From Ammoniphilus sp. YIM 78166 (GTDB lineage: Bacteria; Bacillota; Bacilli; Aneurinibacillales; RAOX-1): DNA of 64,000 nucleotides. A program made the translations under genes and the position numbers. Below the pieces are notes generated by a model, which saw only the letters and a program-made list of their open reading frames with translations, was not told the DNA's origin and made no database searches. Of this stretch, positions 41,838 to 50,797 are shown in pieces; position 1 is the first letter of the stretch, and every line of letters begins with the position of its first letter. Location of the stretch: contig NZ_SDLR01000004.1 in the NCBI RefSeq assembly GCF_004522215.1, positions 372,001 to 436,000 of the forward strand. The letters run 5' to 3'.

Positions 41838-43079
41838 CTACTTCTGATATCTCTTAAACGCTAGCGTCACATTATGACCGCCAAAGCCAAGAGAATTGCT
41901 TAACACCACGTCAACAGCAGCGGTACGGGATTGATTCGGGATATAATCCAGATCACATTCTTCATCTGGCGTTTGGTAGTTGATCGTTGGAGGCAGGGCG
42001 CCTTCTGTGATCGCCTTAACTGAGAAAATGGCTTCAATCGCGCCTGCTGCTCCCAGCAGATGGCCCGTCATGGATTTCGTAGAGCTTATAGCCAGCTTAG
42101 AAGCATGAGGGCCGAAGACGGTTTTAATTGCAGCGGTCTCATATTTGTCATTATAGGGAGTGCTTGTCCCATGTGCGTTGATATAATCGACTTCCTCAGG
42201 ACGAAGTGAGCCGTCTTGCAAGGCTAGCTGCATCGCCCGAGCTCCACCTTCTCCATCAGGAGCCGGCGTGGTCATGTGATGGGCATCCCCTGTAGCGCCG
42301 TATCCCACGATTTCTGCATAGATGCGAGCTCCACGAGAAAGGGCATGCTCTAATTCCTCTAAGATCAGGATACCGCAGCCCTCGCCCATCACAAACCCAT
42401 CTCGATCCTTATCAAACGGTCGGCTGGCCGTTTGGGGATCTTCGTTAAACGAGAGGGCCTTCATGGAGCTAAACCCGGCTAAGGCCATATCGGTAATAGG
42501 CGCTTCACTTCCCCCGGTAATCATCACATCCGCGTCTCCTCTTTGGATGACCTTGAACGCATCCCCAATTGAGTTTGCCCCGGAGGCGCAAGCCGTTACA
42601 GTACAAGCATTGATACCTTTAGCGCCCAGAACAATAGAGACATGACCCGCGGCCATATCCGGGATCATCATTGGGACAAAAAAAGGACTGACCCTCTTAT
42701 ATCCTTTCGCTTCGAAGTTTCGAAACTGCTCTTCATAGCTTTCCATTCCACCATTACCCGAACCAATCCATACGCCTACACGATTGGCATTGTTTTCGTT
42801 GATCGTCAACTGGGCATCTTGTACCGCCATAAGGGATGAGGCGACGGCGAATTGCGTGAAGCGATCCATTCTTCTTCCTTCTTTGGCATCAATAAATAAG
42901 CTAATGTCAAAGTTCTTCACTTCCCCTGCTACTTTAACAGGAAATTTAGAGGCGTCTCTTCTCGTTAGACGGCCAATTCCACTCTTTCCAGCTAAGAGTT
43001 GATTCCAGGTCGTCTCGACATCTAACCCAAGAGGGGTTATACAGCCAACACCTGTGATCACCACTCGTTTCTTTAACAT
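41838..43079 (-). CDS. fabF: Beta-ketoacyl-ACP synthase II
   Basis: 413-residue condensing enzyme that elongates acyl-ACP with malonyl-ACP in type II fatty acid synthesis. The catalytic triad is complete: Cys in [13 protein letters not shown], His in [11 protein letters not shown] and His in [12 protein letters not shown]. Glycine-rich [10 protein letters not shown] near the C-terminus is also typical. ATG 43079 follows GGGAGAGTG. It is a single gene, without fabH or acpP nearby, and no FapR-like operator was found. A second FabF elsewhere in the genome is possible. Confidence 0.96.
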   Translation of the reverse strand: MLKKRVVITGVGCITPLGLDVETTWNQLLAGKSGIGRLTRRDASKFPVKVAGEVKNFDISLFIDAKEGRRMDRFTQFAVASSLMAVQDAQLTINENNANRVGVWIGSGNGGMESYEEQFRNFEAKGYKRVSPFFVPMMIPDMAAGHVSIVLGAKGINACTVTACASGANSIGDAFKVIQRGDADVMITGGSEAPITDMALAGFSSMKALSFNEDPQTASRPFDKDRDGFVMGEGCGILILEELEHALSRGARIYAEIVGYGATGDAHHMTTPAPDGEGGARAMQLALQDGSLRPEEVDYINAHGTSTPYNDKYETAAIKTVFGPHASKLAISSTKSMTGHLLGAAGAIEAIFSVKAITEGALPPTINYQTPDEECDLDYIPNQSRTAAVDVVLSNSLGFGGHNVTLAFKRYQK

Positions 43080-43196
43080 GTTTCACTCTCCCATAGTTCA
43101 ATGTTCTTTTTATATCATACCATCCGAAGGGACTAGCAGCTATATTTATGGTAATATATAGGAATAAGTTAAAATTCGCTGAAAGTAGGGAAGTCC

Positions 43197-44966
43197 ATGA
43201 ATTTGCATTGGTCTCTTGATGCTTTATACCCTTCCTTTGAATCCGAACAGTTCAATCATGATTTAGAAGCCTGCTTTTTGCAAATGGAGGAGTTGAAGAG
43301 CTGGGCTCAGCATGAGTTACATGATAAGAACGATCCTATAAAAGTAATTGAGGCCTACCTATCCAAAATAAATGCTTGCTATACACTTTACAGTCGGCTG
43401 CACAGCTTCTCCGAATTAAATCTCAGTGTAAACGCTAAGAATGAAAAAGCCATGCAGATGTCGGAGAGACTGGAAGAAAAAGTGACAGAACTAGTCGAAC
43501 CTACGGTCATGTTTCAAAAATGGCTGGGGACACAAGGAGATCTGTCGCCTTATTTTGACCAAAGCCCGAAGCTCGCGGAACATCAATTCTATCTTGAAGA
43601 AGCCGTCAAGCAAAATCAGTATCTTCTAAGCGAAAAAGAAGAAGTCTTAATGGCTAAGATGAAAAATACGGGCTCAAATGCTTGGTCGAAGCTTCAAGAA
43701 CTTCTCACTTCAACGTTACTAGTCGATATCGTGGTCGATGGAGAGAAGAAGCAGCTTCCTTTGTCCGTGGTCCGGAATATGGCTTATGAAGCCGATCCTC
43801 AAATCCGAAGGAAAGCTTATGAAGCTGAATTGGGCGCCTACGAGAAAATCCAGGATTCTTCAGCGGCTTCCTTGAATGGAGTAAAGGGCGAAGTGATCAT
43901 GGAGTCCAAGCTGCGCGGTTATACTTCTCCATTGGAGAAAACCTTGATGGACTCCCGAATGAATCAGGAAACACTGGATGCCATGCTCACCGCCATGAGA
44001 GAAAGCTTGCCTGCTTTTCATCGTTTTTTCCGCAAGAAAGCTGAGCTATTAGGCCATCCTCACGGCCTTCCCTTTTATGATCTGTTTGCTCCCATGGGTG
44101 AGGTGGACATGACGTTTACCTATGAGCAGGCAAGAGATTTTATTGTAGGGCATTTCCGGACTTTCAGTGATAAGCTAGGGGACTATGCGAATCACGCGTT
44201 TGAGGCGCAATGGATCGATGCCGAGCCGAGAGAAGGGAAACGTGGGGGAGCCTTTTGTTCCAATCTTCACGCTATCAAAGAAAGCAGGGTCTTAACTAAT
44301 TTTACAGGCAGCTTTAGCGATGTAACGACCTTAGCCCATGAGCTCGGCCATGGTTATCATGGGGCTTGCTTGAATGAAGAAAGCTACTTAAACAGCGATT
44401 ATCCGATGCCCATTGCCGAGACCGCTTCAATCTTCTGCGAAACGATTATTAAGAATGCTGCATTAAAGAAGGCGACCAAAGAAGAGGCTTTTGTCATTTT
44501 AGAAAATGAACTAACCGACGCAGGGCAAGTGATCGTAGATATCTATAGCCGATATTTGTTCGAGAGTGAGCTCTTTAGAAGAAGGGAAACTAGTTCGTTA
44601 TCGGTAAAGGAATTGAAAGACATCATGCTTCAAAGCCAAAAAGAAGCGTATGGCGAAGGATTGGATCCGGAGTTCTTACATCCTTATATGTGGGTGTGCA
44701 AGCCGCATTACTACTATGCCAATTATAATTTTTACAACTTCCCGTATGCCTTTGGATTACTGTTTGCTAAAGGGCTGTACGCAGAGTACTTGAAGAGAGG
44801 AGAAGCGTTCGTTCCAGAATATGACCACTTATTATCCGTCACAGGGAAAATGGATATTCGCAGCGTAGCGTCGATTATGGGTGTGGATGTGGGCTCTGTG
44901 GAATTTTGGAGAAACTCTCTGAAGCTCATCGAAAAAGATATAGAAACCTTTGTAAGCTTAAAATAA
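43197..44966 (+). CDS. pepF: Oligoendopeptidase F (M3 family)
   Basis: 589-residue cytoplasmic zinc endopeptidase that degrades short peptides. The HEXXH zinc site is HELGHGYH in DVTTLAHELGHGYH, with the downstream Glu in PIAETASIFCE as third ligand. The N-terminal helical region and the family length (about 600) are complete. ATG 43197 has TAGGGAAG upstream. Divergent from fabF across 117 bases that hold both promoters. Confidence 0.95.
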   Translation: MNLHWSLDALYPSFESEQFNHDLEACFLQMEELKSWAQHELHDKNDPIKVIEAYLSKINACYTLYSRLHSFSELNLSVNAKNEKAMQMSERLEEKVTELVEPTVMFQKWLGTQGDLSPYFDQSPKLAEHQFYLEEAVKQNQYLLSEKEEVLMAKMKNTGSNAWSKLQELLTSTLLVDIVVDGEKKQLPLSVVRNMAYEADPQIRRKAYEAELGAYEKIQDSSAASLNGVKGEVIMESKLRGYTSPLEKTLMDSRMNQETLDAMLTAMRESLPAFHRFFRKKAELLGHPHGLPFYDLFAPMGEVDMTFTYEQARDFIVGHFRTFSDKLGDYANHAFEAQWIDAEPREGKRGGAFCSNLHAIKESRVLTNFTGSFSDVTTLAHELGHGYHGACLNEESYLNSDYPMPIAETASIFCETIIKNAALKKATKEEAFVILENELTDAGQVIVDIYSRYLFESELFRRRETSSLSVKELKDIMLQSQKEAYGEGLDPEFLHPYMWVCKPHYYYANYNFYNFPYAFGLLFAKGLYAEYLKRGEAFVPEYDHLLSVTGKMDIRSVASIMGVDVGSVEFWRNSLKLIEKDIETFVSLK

Positions 44967-44973
44967 AGTTGAG

Positions 44974-45008
44974 AGGCTGCCTGTGAATGTAGGCAGCCTA
45001 TTCCTTTT
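44974..45008. terminator. Terminator between pepF and the ferredoxin gene
   Basis: AGGCTGCCT pairs with AGGCAGCCT around GTGAATGT, followed by ATTCCTTTTT. Confidence 0.85.
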
Positions 45009-45291
45009 TAAACCTTGTCATACATGCCAGTCGATAGCCAAGAGCGATGGTCGTTTTCCCCACTTGGAGGGCGCGTTGCTCTAATGGAGAAGGTGGAACC
45101 AACTGTTCAGCACCTTCGAGCACGTGAACCACGCAGCTTCGGCACACTCCCTTTTTACAGATAAATGGAATTCCTTCTCGTTTAGGATCTGAGTAGTGCT
45201 CGTTGACAACATCAAGAATTAAACGATCCGGTTCACAAGGAACCTGGAATGCCTTTTGGTCATTGTTATAAGCCGTAATGGATATGAACAT
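44998..45291 (-). CDS. 2Fe-2S ferredoxin (plant type), copy 1
   Basis: 97-residue electron carrier. The iron-sulfur loop is CKKGVCRSC (C-x4-C-x2-C) near residues 45-53, with the fourth cysteine in RLACM near 90. It resembles the ferredoxin at 47184, sharing GAEQLVPPSPLE against GAEHLAPPNWKE and the GYRL-x-C end, so the two are paralogues. Partner reductase or oxygenase unknown. The region between this gene and 45318 is short; it may be read from the membrane-protein gene upstream. Confidence 0.88.
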   Translation of the reverse strand: MFISITAYNNDQKAFQVPCEPDRLILDVVNEHYSDPKREGIPFICKKGVCRSCVVHVLEGAEQLVPPSPLEQRALQVGKTTIALGYRLACMTRFKKE

Positions 45292-45317
45292 AGAATAGAA
45301 CGCTCCTTGTGTTTATT

Positions 45318-45770
45318 TCAGGCTTTAGCGACATAGGCTGGACGATAATACAGATAAACAGCCCAAATCGAGAGGAAGATCAAGATATCCGCCCCTAAAG
45401 AGAGCCCCAAATTCCACCATTTATGGTGCTCGATATGCCCAGTAATGAGGGTAACCCATTCAAAGATAACAGAGAAAAAAGTCCAAACCAAGGTTCGTTT
45501 CATCACCCCTAGCCAATGTAGAGGAGCACCTTGAATGAAAAGATAAGCGACAACAGGGTAAATGCCAAATCCCAGAAGTAAGGGAATGGAATAATCCGAT
45601 TGAGGCAGTCCATGATACGACCACAGCTGGTAGTGAACCATAATCAAATCAGTCCAAATGGCAAGCAGACACGTATATACTACCACACCGTAAAGCTCCT
45701 GTATCCTTGATTTATCCGCTTTTTTGTAAAACCATATCCAAGAAAGAAAAAATATCAGGATAAAGTACAT
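45318..45770 (-). CDS. CBO0543-like membrane protein, copy A
   Basis: 150-residue membrane protein with about five segments, resembling the uncharacterised CBO0543 family. Translation from ATG 45770 is supported by AAGGAGATTTCTC; the longer frame adds 21 residues that lie in the divergent promoter. It shares the arrangement ADKSRIQELYGVVVYT and YPVVAYLFIQ with the divergent gene at 45832 (ADLKRFRELLPIVFTG and WPVVTYLFIQ), so they are paralogues. Function unknown. Confidence 0.7.
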   Translation of the reverse strand: MYFILIFFLSWIWFYKKADKSRIQELYGVVVYTCLLAIWTDLIMVHYQLWSYHGLPQSDYSIPLLLGFGIYPVVAYLFIQGAPLHWLGVMKRTLVWTFFSVIFEWVTLITGHIEHHKWWNLGLSLGADILIFLSIWAVYLYYRPAYVAKA

Positions 45771-45781
45771 GAGAAATCTCC

Positions 45782-45809
45782 TTATATTTGGGTATATTAC
45801 TAAATATAA
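45782..45809. promoter_or_regulatory. Inverted repeat between the divergent paralogues
   Basis: TTATATTT (45782-45789) and AAATATAA (45802-45809) form a perfect dyad with a 12-base spacer in the 61-base gap between the two starts. It could be an operator for both genes, or simply paired A+T-rich promoter elements. Confidence 0.4.
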
Positions 45810-45831
45810 AATGACTATTTGGCGGGATATC

Positions 45832-46296
45832 ATGGTGGTGTTATTTTTCTTTGAGCTGATGGCTCTTCTTATTTTCTTTAAATTAGCGGATCTTAAACGC
45901 TTTAGAGAGCTCTTACCTATCGTCTTTACAGGAGTTTATCTTCGGTTTCTAGATCATTACATCCTAATTGATTGGTTGGAGTTGTGGCATATCCATGGAA
46001 CATTGAACTCCGTTTTATGGTTGCCCATGAGTGCGGATCTTACTATATGGCCTGTGGTGACGTATCTATTTATTCAATACCTCCCCAAAATAAAGGTGTG
46101 GATCTATATATTGTCTTGGTCTGTACTTATGTATGTTTACGTTCGAGTCCTTTTTTGGATTGACTTATACTCAGCTAAAAAAGGATGGCTTCCGATCTAT
46201 TCTGCATTCTTTATGCTTAGTTATTTTAGTCTTCTCTTTTTATTCTGGAAATGGCTCCGTAAGCCTTACACCATAAAAAAGACTAGCCGAAGCTAG
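45832..46296 (+). CDS. CBO0543-like membrane protein, copy B
   Basis: 154-residue membrane protein, paralogue of the divergent copy A, with about five membrane segments. ATG 45832 (MVVLFFFELM) aligns with the start of copy A and follows GGCGGGAT; ATGs at 45811 and 45769 are in frame but lie in the intergenic region or the other gene. The stop codon falls within a terminator stem. Function unknown. Confidence 0.7.
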   Translation: MVVLFFFELMALLIFFKLADLKRFRELLPIVFTGVYLRFLDHYILIDWLELWHIHGTLNSVLWLPMSADLTIWPVVTYLFIQYLPKIKVWIYILSWSVLMYVYVRVLFWIDLYSAKKGWLPIYSAFFMLSYFSLLFLFWKWLRKPYTIKKTSRS

Positions 46297-46306
46297 TCTC
46301 TTTTTT
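46276..46306. terminator. Bidirectional terminator between copy B and the TerC-family gene
   Basis: GACTAGC pairs with GCTAGTC around CGAA, with A-run before and T-run after. Confidence 0.9.
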
Positions 46307-46988
46307 ATGCGGCAGGCTTCATAGCGTTTTGTCGTTTTTTCATCCGAGCTACGCCTAGTACTCCTAAGATAACCAAAAGGGTGAAGCCCCATTTGAAAAA
46401 GGGGTTTGTGCCTAAGAACGTTTCGGCGACAAAGGGTTCTTTAACGATCATCTTGGCGGCGGTCAAGGCAAGAACACCCGCTCCAATATAGATAATAGCG
46501 GGGTAACGATCAATCAATTTCAAAATCATGGTACTTCCCCAAACCATGATAGGTACGCTGATAATTAAACCTAATACAACGAGCAGGAAGCTTCCATGAG
46601 CAGCACCTGCAACAGCTAGGACATTATCTAGTCCCATCACAGTATCCGCGATGATAATGGTTCGAATGGCGGCTCCTATGCTAGCGGTGGCTTTAACTTC
46701 TCCATGATCCTTTTCCTCGGTAAGAAGCTTGTAAGCGATCCATATGAGGAGAAGTCCCCCGGCAAACAGAAGGCCTGGTATGCGCAGCAGCCATACGACG
46801 GCCAAGGTGGCCAAAGCTCGGATCACAATAGCACCAGCTGTTCCCCAGATAATGACCTTCCTCTGATTTTCTTTAGGCAAATTTCGAGCAGCCATACCAA
46901 TTACGATGGCGTTGTCGCCTGCTAACACCAAGTCAATAATGATGATGGCGACGAGAGCAGATAAGAATTGAGTTGAAAAAAAATCCAT
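46305..46988 (-). CDS. TerC/YjbE-family membrane protein (possible metal exporter)
   Basis: 227-residue membrane protein with seven segments and the TerC signatures DLVLAGDNAIVIGMA near residue 22 and ADTVMGLDNVLAVAG near 115, whose aspartates and asparagines probably bind a cation. Bacillus relatives are linked to manganese export. ATG 46988 (MDFFSTQFL) is the family start, with AGGGAGTG upstream; the longer frame adds 24 unlikely residues. No yybP-ykoY manganese riboswitch could be recognised in the 170-base leader. Confidence 0.9.
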   Translation of the reverse strand: MDFFSTQFLSALVAIIIIDLVLAGDNAIVIGMAARNLPKENQRKVIIWGTAGAIVIRALATLAVVWLLRIPGLLFAGGLLLIWIAYKLLTEEKDHGEVKATASIGAAIRTIIIADTVMGLDNVLAVAGAAHGSFLLVVLGLIISVPIMVWGSTMILKLIDRYPAIIYIGAGVLALTAAKMIVKEPFVAETFLGTNPFFKWGFTLLVILGVLGVARMKKRQNAMKPAA

Positions 46989-47183
46989 AAGGCTTTCACT
47001 CCCTGTGTGATCTCTTTGTAGAGATAGTGTTCTCCAAAAAAGGCAAATAGACGCTACCAAAAAACGGTGTTGATTTATCTTGTTGGATATTGTATATTGT
47101 ATACCAAGAATATTTTTAGTATTTACACAGTTAAAACATAGAAAAAAGGTTTACAATATAGAGTGAAAAGGGAGGATGAAGGT

Positions 47184-47471
47184 ATGCCACAGGTGAAGTT
47201 ACATTATGGAAATGGCGAGGTCTACGAGCAAGAAGTAAAAGAAAACAGCAACTTGGTGGTTCTGGCAGGAATCCGTAAATTTCCTCATTTAAAATACGGC
47301 TGTGGAATGGGGAAGTGCACCAAGTGTAAGGTTCAAATTCTGGATGGAGCCGAGCATTTAGCCCCTCCGAATTGGAAGGAAGAAAAAATGTTGAATGATA
47401 AGCTGCAAGAAGGCTACCGTCTCTGCTGCCAATTATATATCCAAGACGATATTGAAATGAAACAGGAGTAA
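47184..47471 (+). CDS. 2Fe-2S ferredoxin (plant type), copy 2
   Basis: 95-residue ferredoxin. Iron-sulfur loop CGMGKCTKC near residues 38-46 and fourth cysteine in RLCCQ near 83. ATG 47184 follows GGGAGGATGA; an upstream in-frame start would overlap this site. Paralogue of the ferredoxin at 44998. It is transcribed alone and ended by its own terminator; the redox partner is not in this window. Confidence 0.88.
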   Translation: MPQVKLHYGNGEVYEQEVKENSNLVVLAGIRKFPHLKYGCGMGKCTKCKVQILDGAEHLAPPNWKEEKMLNDKLQEGYRLCCQLYIQDDIEMKQE

Positions 47472-47474
47472 TAG

Positions 47475-47513
47475 AAAAACCGGATCTCTTCTAGATAGAG
47501 GCCCGGTTTTTTG
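47475..47513 (+). terminator. Terminator after ferredoxin 2
   Basis: AAAACCGG pairs with CCGGTTTT around a loop that contains a smaller CTCT/AGAG stem; TT follows. Confidence 0.8.
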
Positions 47514-47522
47514 TTTGCACCT

Positions 47523-47551
47523 TGAACACAAGCGATGCTTCTTTGTATAGT
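47523..47551 (+). promoter_or_regulatory. Sigma-A promoter of the 193-residue membrane protein gene
   Basis: TTGAAC (47523-47528), 17 bases, TATAGT (47546-47551). Transcription would start near 47558, so the in-frame ATG at 47535 cannot be used and ATG 47571 is the start. Confidence 0.6.
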
Positions 47552-47570
47552 AGAAAAGAATAACCCTTCA

Positions 47571-48152
47571 ATGTTAGGTCGTGACGAACCACAAGTGAAA
47601 CGAATCTATTATTTTACCCATTATCTTTCCTTTTTTTCTATTCTACTATTTAGTACAGCCTTTTCTATTCATACGGAATTATATATCCTGCAGAAATTAA
47701 ATCAATTTGGCATCTATCAGAGCTTTATGGATGTTTTCTCAGAGAGCCATATTAAATTAACCCTCTGGTTTGTTTTATTTTTGTTGTACTTTATGGTCTT
47801 CTCGGCGATGAAGCTGATCTCTGATATGATGCTGGAGCTCTCCCTCTATTTTTTCTCTAAGGGGGATCGGCATCCTGTCGTTCCACGCCATTCGGGTGGA
47901 CTTTATTTCCTCATTCATAGTGTGCTAGCCGTTTTCTTTGTTCAATCGTTTGCCATTCTGGTCTTTCTTTATCTGTTGGGAAATCTCATTGTGTTTTCCT
48001 TTATTTTATATCATCTCAAAGACCAGTTCACCTGGATGGGAAAAGCAGGGCTCCTATTCATGCATGGTTTCTTTTGGTTGGTTTTCTTCACGACCGTCTT
48101 TTATGCCGGACTTAAGCTCTATAACGGATTTATGCGTAGCCTAGGGGTCTAG
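47571..48152 (+). CDS. Hypothetical membrane protein, 193 residues
   Basis: Not recognised. Four to five hydrophobic segments, with a cytoplasmic loop FFSKGDRHPVVPRHSGG between residues 96 and 115. Start ATG 47571 is inferred from the promoter position; the ribosome binding site (AAAAGAA) is poor, so expression may be low. The last 12 bases overlap the convergent penicillin-binding protein gene. Confidence 0.6.
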   Translation: MLGRDEPQVKRIYYFTHYLSFFSILLFSTAFSIHTELYILQKLNQFGIYQSFMDVFSESHIKLTLWFVLFLLYFMVFSAMKLISDMMLELSLYFFSKGDRHPVVPRHSGGLYFLIHSVLAVFFVQSFAILVFLYLLGNLIVFSFILYHLKDQFTWMGKAGLLFMHGFFWLVFFTTVFYAGLKLYNGFMRSLGV

Positions 48153-50009
48153 GGATTGCATAAGCTCCTTCCAAGCACGAAGATGCGGTTGGTTTCTTTC
48201 TACCCGGGCTAGGCTGGTGGGACGGTCACTTCCTAACCAGATTCCGGCCGTATACCGAGGGGTTAATCCAATGAACCAGAGATCTTTCACCTGATCCGTT
48301 GTGCCTGTTTTTCCACCAAGGTAAGAGCTAGGGAAGTCGACCGTCCTTGCGGTGCCTTCTTTTACTATTTTGGACAGCATGTCGCGCATTTTTTCATTGG
48401 TGGAAGGGCTCCAAACGGTCACGGGCTGTTGTTTCCATTCATAAAGGAGGTTTCCCATGCGATCCGTTACCTTCGTAATGGCACGAGCAGGGAGATACTG
48501 CCCTTGATGGGCAAAGGTAGTATAGGCATTGGTCAGCTCAAGCGGCGACATTCCATGGGTAAACCCGCCAAGAGCAGCCGGCAATCGATGGTCTTTGGAG
48601 GTTACTTTGGCAAAGTTAAACGATTGTAAAAAAGAAAATCCAGTTTCAGGTCCCATCTCCCTAAAAACGCGTACAGCCGCGGTGTTCAAGGAGTATTTTA
48701 ACGCCATCTCAATTGAGACCTTCCCGTACTGACGTCCTCCGTAATTCTGTGGGCAGTAATTGCCGATACATAGAGGGTCTGCACGGATCAAGGAAGAAAT
48801 CGGTACCTGGTTCTTTTCTAGATAGGGGGCATAAACAAGCAACGGCTTAATGGTGGAGCCCGGTTGGCGATAGCTTTGGAAAGCCCGGTTAAAGCCGAAT
48901 CGCTCGACTTCCTTTCCCCCTACGAGTGCCACAATTTGATGGTTCTGATGGTCGATGACAGCAATGGCCCCTTCAATCTGGGCTTGGGGAACATGCTTGA
49001 TTAACACCTGTTTGGCTCTCTCCTGAATAGAAGGCTGTAAGGCGGTATGAATCATGACTCCATCTTCATGGAGAAGCTGTTGAACTCGCTGCTCAAGCTC
49101 TTTTTGCAGCTGTTCTTTCTCAGGTCCAGCTAGCTGAAGGAGCCTTGCTTTATACCCTTCCTGTATAGAGATGAGCTCTGTAAACTCATGATACACATAG
49201 GAAGTGTAATCATGATAGGCGTGGATCGGCTTTCGGACTTGAAGTTGAATCGGTTGCCCGACGGCGGCTTCATATTGCTCAGAGGTGATAAACTGCATCT
49301 CCAGCATTTTTTTGAGGATCCACTTTTGACGCTGAATTGTATTCTCATAATGCTGTAGGGGGTTATAATAGGACGGGTTGTTAGGAATCGCGCATAAAAA
49401 CGCAGCTTCACCCACCGTAAGCTGATGGGAAGGGCGCCCAAAATAAAATTGACTAGCGGCCTCGATCCCATAAACTCCGTTATGAAAAAACACAGCATTA
49501 ATATAGAGTTCTAGAATTTCTTGCTTGGTCAGTTTGTTTTCCAATTGGTAGGCAAGGATAATCTCCTTAAGTTTGCGGTCTACGGTTTTTTCATGGCTTA
49601 AATACAGATGGCGAATCAGCTGCTGGGTGATCGTGCTCCCGCCTTGTTCCATCCCATCCTTTTGCAAGTTCACGATAAAAGACCGAGTAATCCCGGAAAC
49701 ATCAAAACCTTTATGGTCAAAAAAGTGCTGATCCTCTGTAGCGATAAAAGCATGAATCACGTTAAAAGGAATCTCCTGCCACGGGAGATATCGTCGATTT
49801 TGCTCACCAATGATTTCCTCGAACAGGGATCCATTCTGATCATAGATAAAGCTATTCGTGATTAAGGTGATTCCTTCTGGCTTGACCCACTCTTGGAGCT
49901 GCTGTGAAAATTCTCGGGATAACCTGAGCTCATCAGCTATATTCTTTAACAGAGTGGTATAAAGCAGCAGACAGAAAATCATCACAAGAAAACCTAGACT
50001 TTTTCTCAT
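48141..50009 (-). CDS. Class A penicillin-binding protein (bifunctional transglycosylase/transpeptidase)
   Basis: 622-residue peptidoglycan synthase with one N-terminal membrane anchor (residues 5-22). The GT51 domain (about 60-240) has the catalytic Glu in ATEDQHFFDHKGFD and GGSTITQQL. The transpeptidase domain (320-615) has the SxxK motif in GSTIKPL, SxN as SLN in KYSLNTAAV, and KTG in GGKTGTTDQ. The size is close to Bacillus PbpG/PbpF. With the spore genes here a sporulation role is possible but not shown. ATG 50009 follows GGGAAGG. Confidence 0.95.
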   Translation of the reverse strand: MRKSLGFLVMIFCLLLYTTLLKNIADELRLSREFSQQLQEWVKPEGITLITNSFIYDQNGSLFEEIIGEQNRRYLPWQEIPFNVIHAFIATEDQHFFDHKGFDVSGITRSFIVNLQKDGMEQGGSTITQQLIRHLYLSHEKTVDRKLKEIILAYQLENKLTKQEILELYINAVFFHNGVYGIEAASQFYFGRPSHQLTVGEAAFLCAIPNNPSYYNPLQHYENTIQRQKWILKKMLEMQFITSEQYEAAVGQPIQLQVRKPIHAYHDYTSYVYHEFTELISIQEGYKARLLQLAGPEKEQLQKELEQRVQQLLHEDGVMIHTALQPSIQERAKQVLIKHVPQAQIEGAIAVIDHQNHQIVALVGGKEVERFGFNRAFQSYRQPGSTIKPLLVYAPYLEKNQVPISSLIRADPLCIGNYCPQNYGGRQYGKVSIEMALKYSLNTAAVRVFREMGPETGFSFLQSFNFAKVTSKDHRLPAALGGFTHGMSPLELTNAYTTFAHQGQYLPARAITKVTDRMGNLLYEWKQQPVTVWSPSTNEKMRDMLSKIVKEGTARTVDFPSSYLGGKTGTTDQVKDLWFIGLTPRYTAGIWLGSDRPTSLARVERNQPHLRAWKELMQSLDP

Positions 50010-50070
50010 GTTAGACCTTCCCTCATTTCGCTGGCCTTAGGTCACAATCATTAAAAGGAGGACAAAAAGC

Positions 50071-50769
50071 ATGAATAGATGTATGGCTCATCGCGGCTGG
50101 TCTTCAAGAGCCCCAGAAAATACGATGGCTGCTTTTCAATTAGCCTTTCAAGAGCCTCGAATTCATTCGATTGAAATGGATGTGCAGGTCTCTAAGGATG
50201 GCGTACCTATCATCATACATGATTTTACCCTAGATCGTACTACGAATGGAACTGGATTTGTCTATCAAACTCCCTATTTAGAACTCACTCAGTTAAAAGT
50301 GGAGAATACAGAAAGAATACCGACCTTAGAAGAGGTTCTGCAGGCTGCGAGAGGGAAGTGTCGTTTAAACCTGGAATTAAAGACCGCAGGAGGCTTATAT
50401 CAAGGAATAGAGAAAAAAGTAGTGGAGCTCGTTCAAAAATATCAAATGGAGCAGGAAGTGTGTCTTACCTCCTTTGATCATCAGGTGATACGAGAGGTAA
50501 GGGATCATTCCACCAACATTCAAACAGGTCTCATTCTAAGCGGAATGCCGACGTTACTAGAAGACCAATTGAAGTATACGGGAGCCACCATTCTTTCCAT
50601 GGAATATCCCTTTATTACGAAGCCATTCGCTGAGGAAATGATCGGAAAAGGGTACCAGATTGTGGCTTGGACGGTGAATAAGCAAGAAGAGATTGAACGG
50701 GTGATGAAGATTCACCCTCAGATTGAGATCTGTACGAATTACCCAGATCGGATGTTTCCATTTATGTAA
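50071..50769 (+). CDS. Glycerophosphodiester phosphodiesterase
   Basis: 232-residue cytoplasmic TIM-barrel enzyme that splits glycerophosphodiesters into glycerol 3-phosphate and an alcohol. Active site: AHRGWSSRAPENTMAAF (His, Arg, Glu, Asn), EMDVQVSKDG and IIIHDFTLDRTTNG. No signal peptide, so it is probably intracellular. ATG follows AAAAGGAGGAC. Divergent from the penicillin-binding protein gene. Confidence 0.94.
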   Translation: MNRCMAHRGWSSRAPENTMAAFQLAFQEPRIHSIEMDVQVSKDGVPIIIHDFTLDRTTNGTGFVYQTPYLELTQLKVENTERIPTLEEVLQAARGKCRLNLELKTAGGLYQGIEKKVVELVQKYQMEQEVCLTSFDHQVIREVRDHSTNIQTGLILSGMPTLLEDQLKYTGATILSMEYPFITKPFAEEMIGKGYQIVAWTVNKQEEIERVMKIHPQIEICTNYPDRMFPFM

Positions 50770-50775
50770 AAAAAG

Positions 50776-50797
50776 AAACCGGAGAGATCCGGTTTTT
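50776..50797. terminator. Bidirectional terminator after the glycerophosphodiesterase gene
   Basis: AAACCGGA pairs with TCCGGTTT around GAGA; A-run upstream, T-run downstream. Confidence 0.9.

Noticed and set aside
46989..47160. yybP-ykoY manganese riboswitch before the TerC-family gene
   Set aside because: The conserved loop sequences are not present; only a short hairpin (TCTCTACAAAGAGA) is seen.
49608..49865. Frames antisense to the penicillin-binding protein gene
   Set aside because: Fully inside a strongly supported gene on the other strand and without ribosome binding sites.
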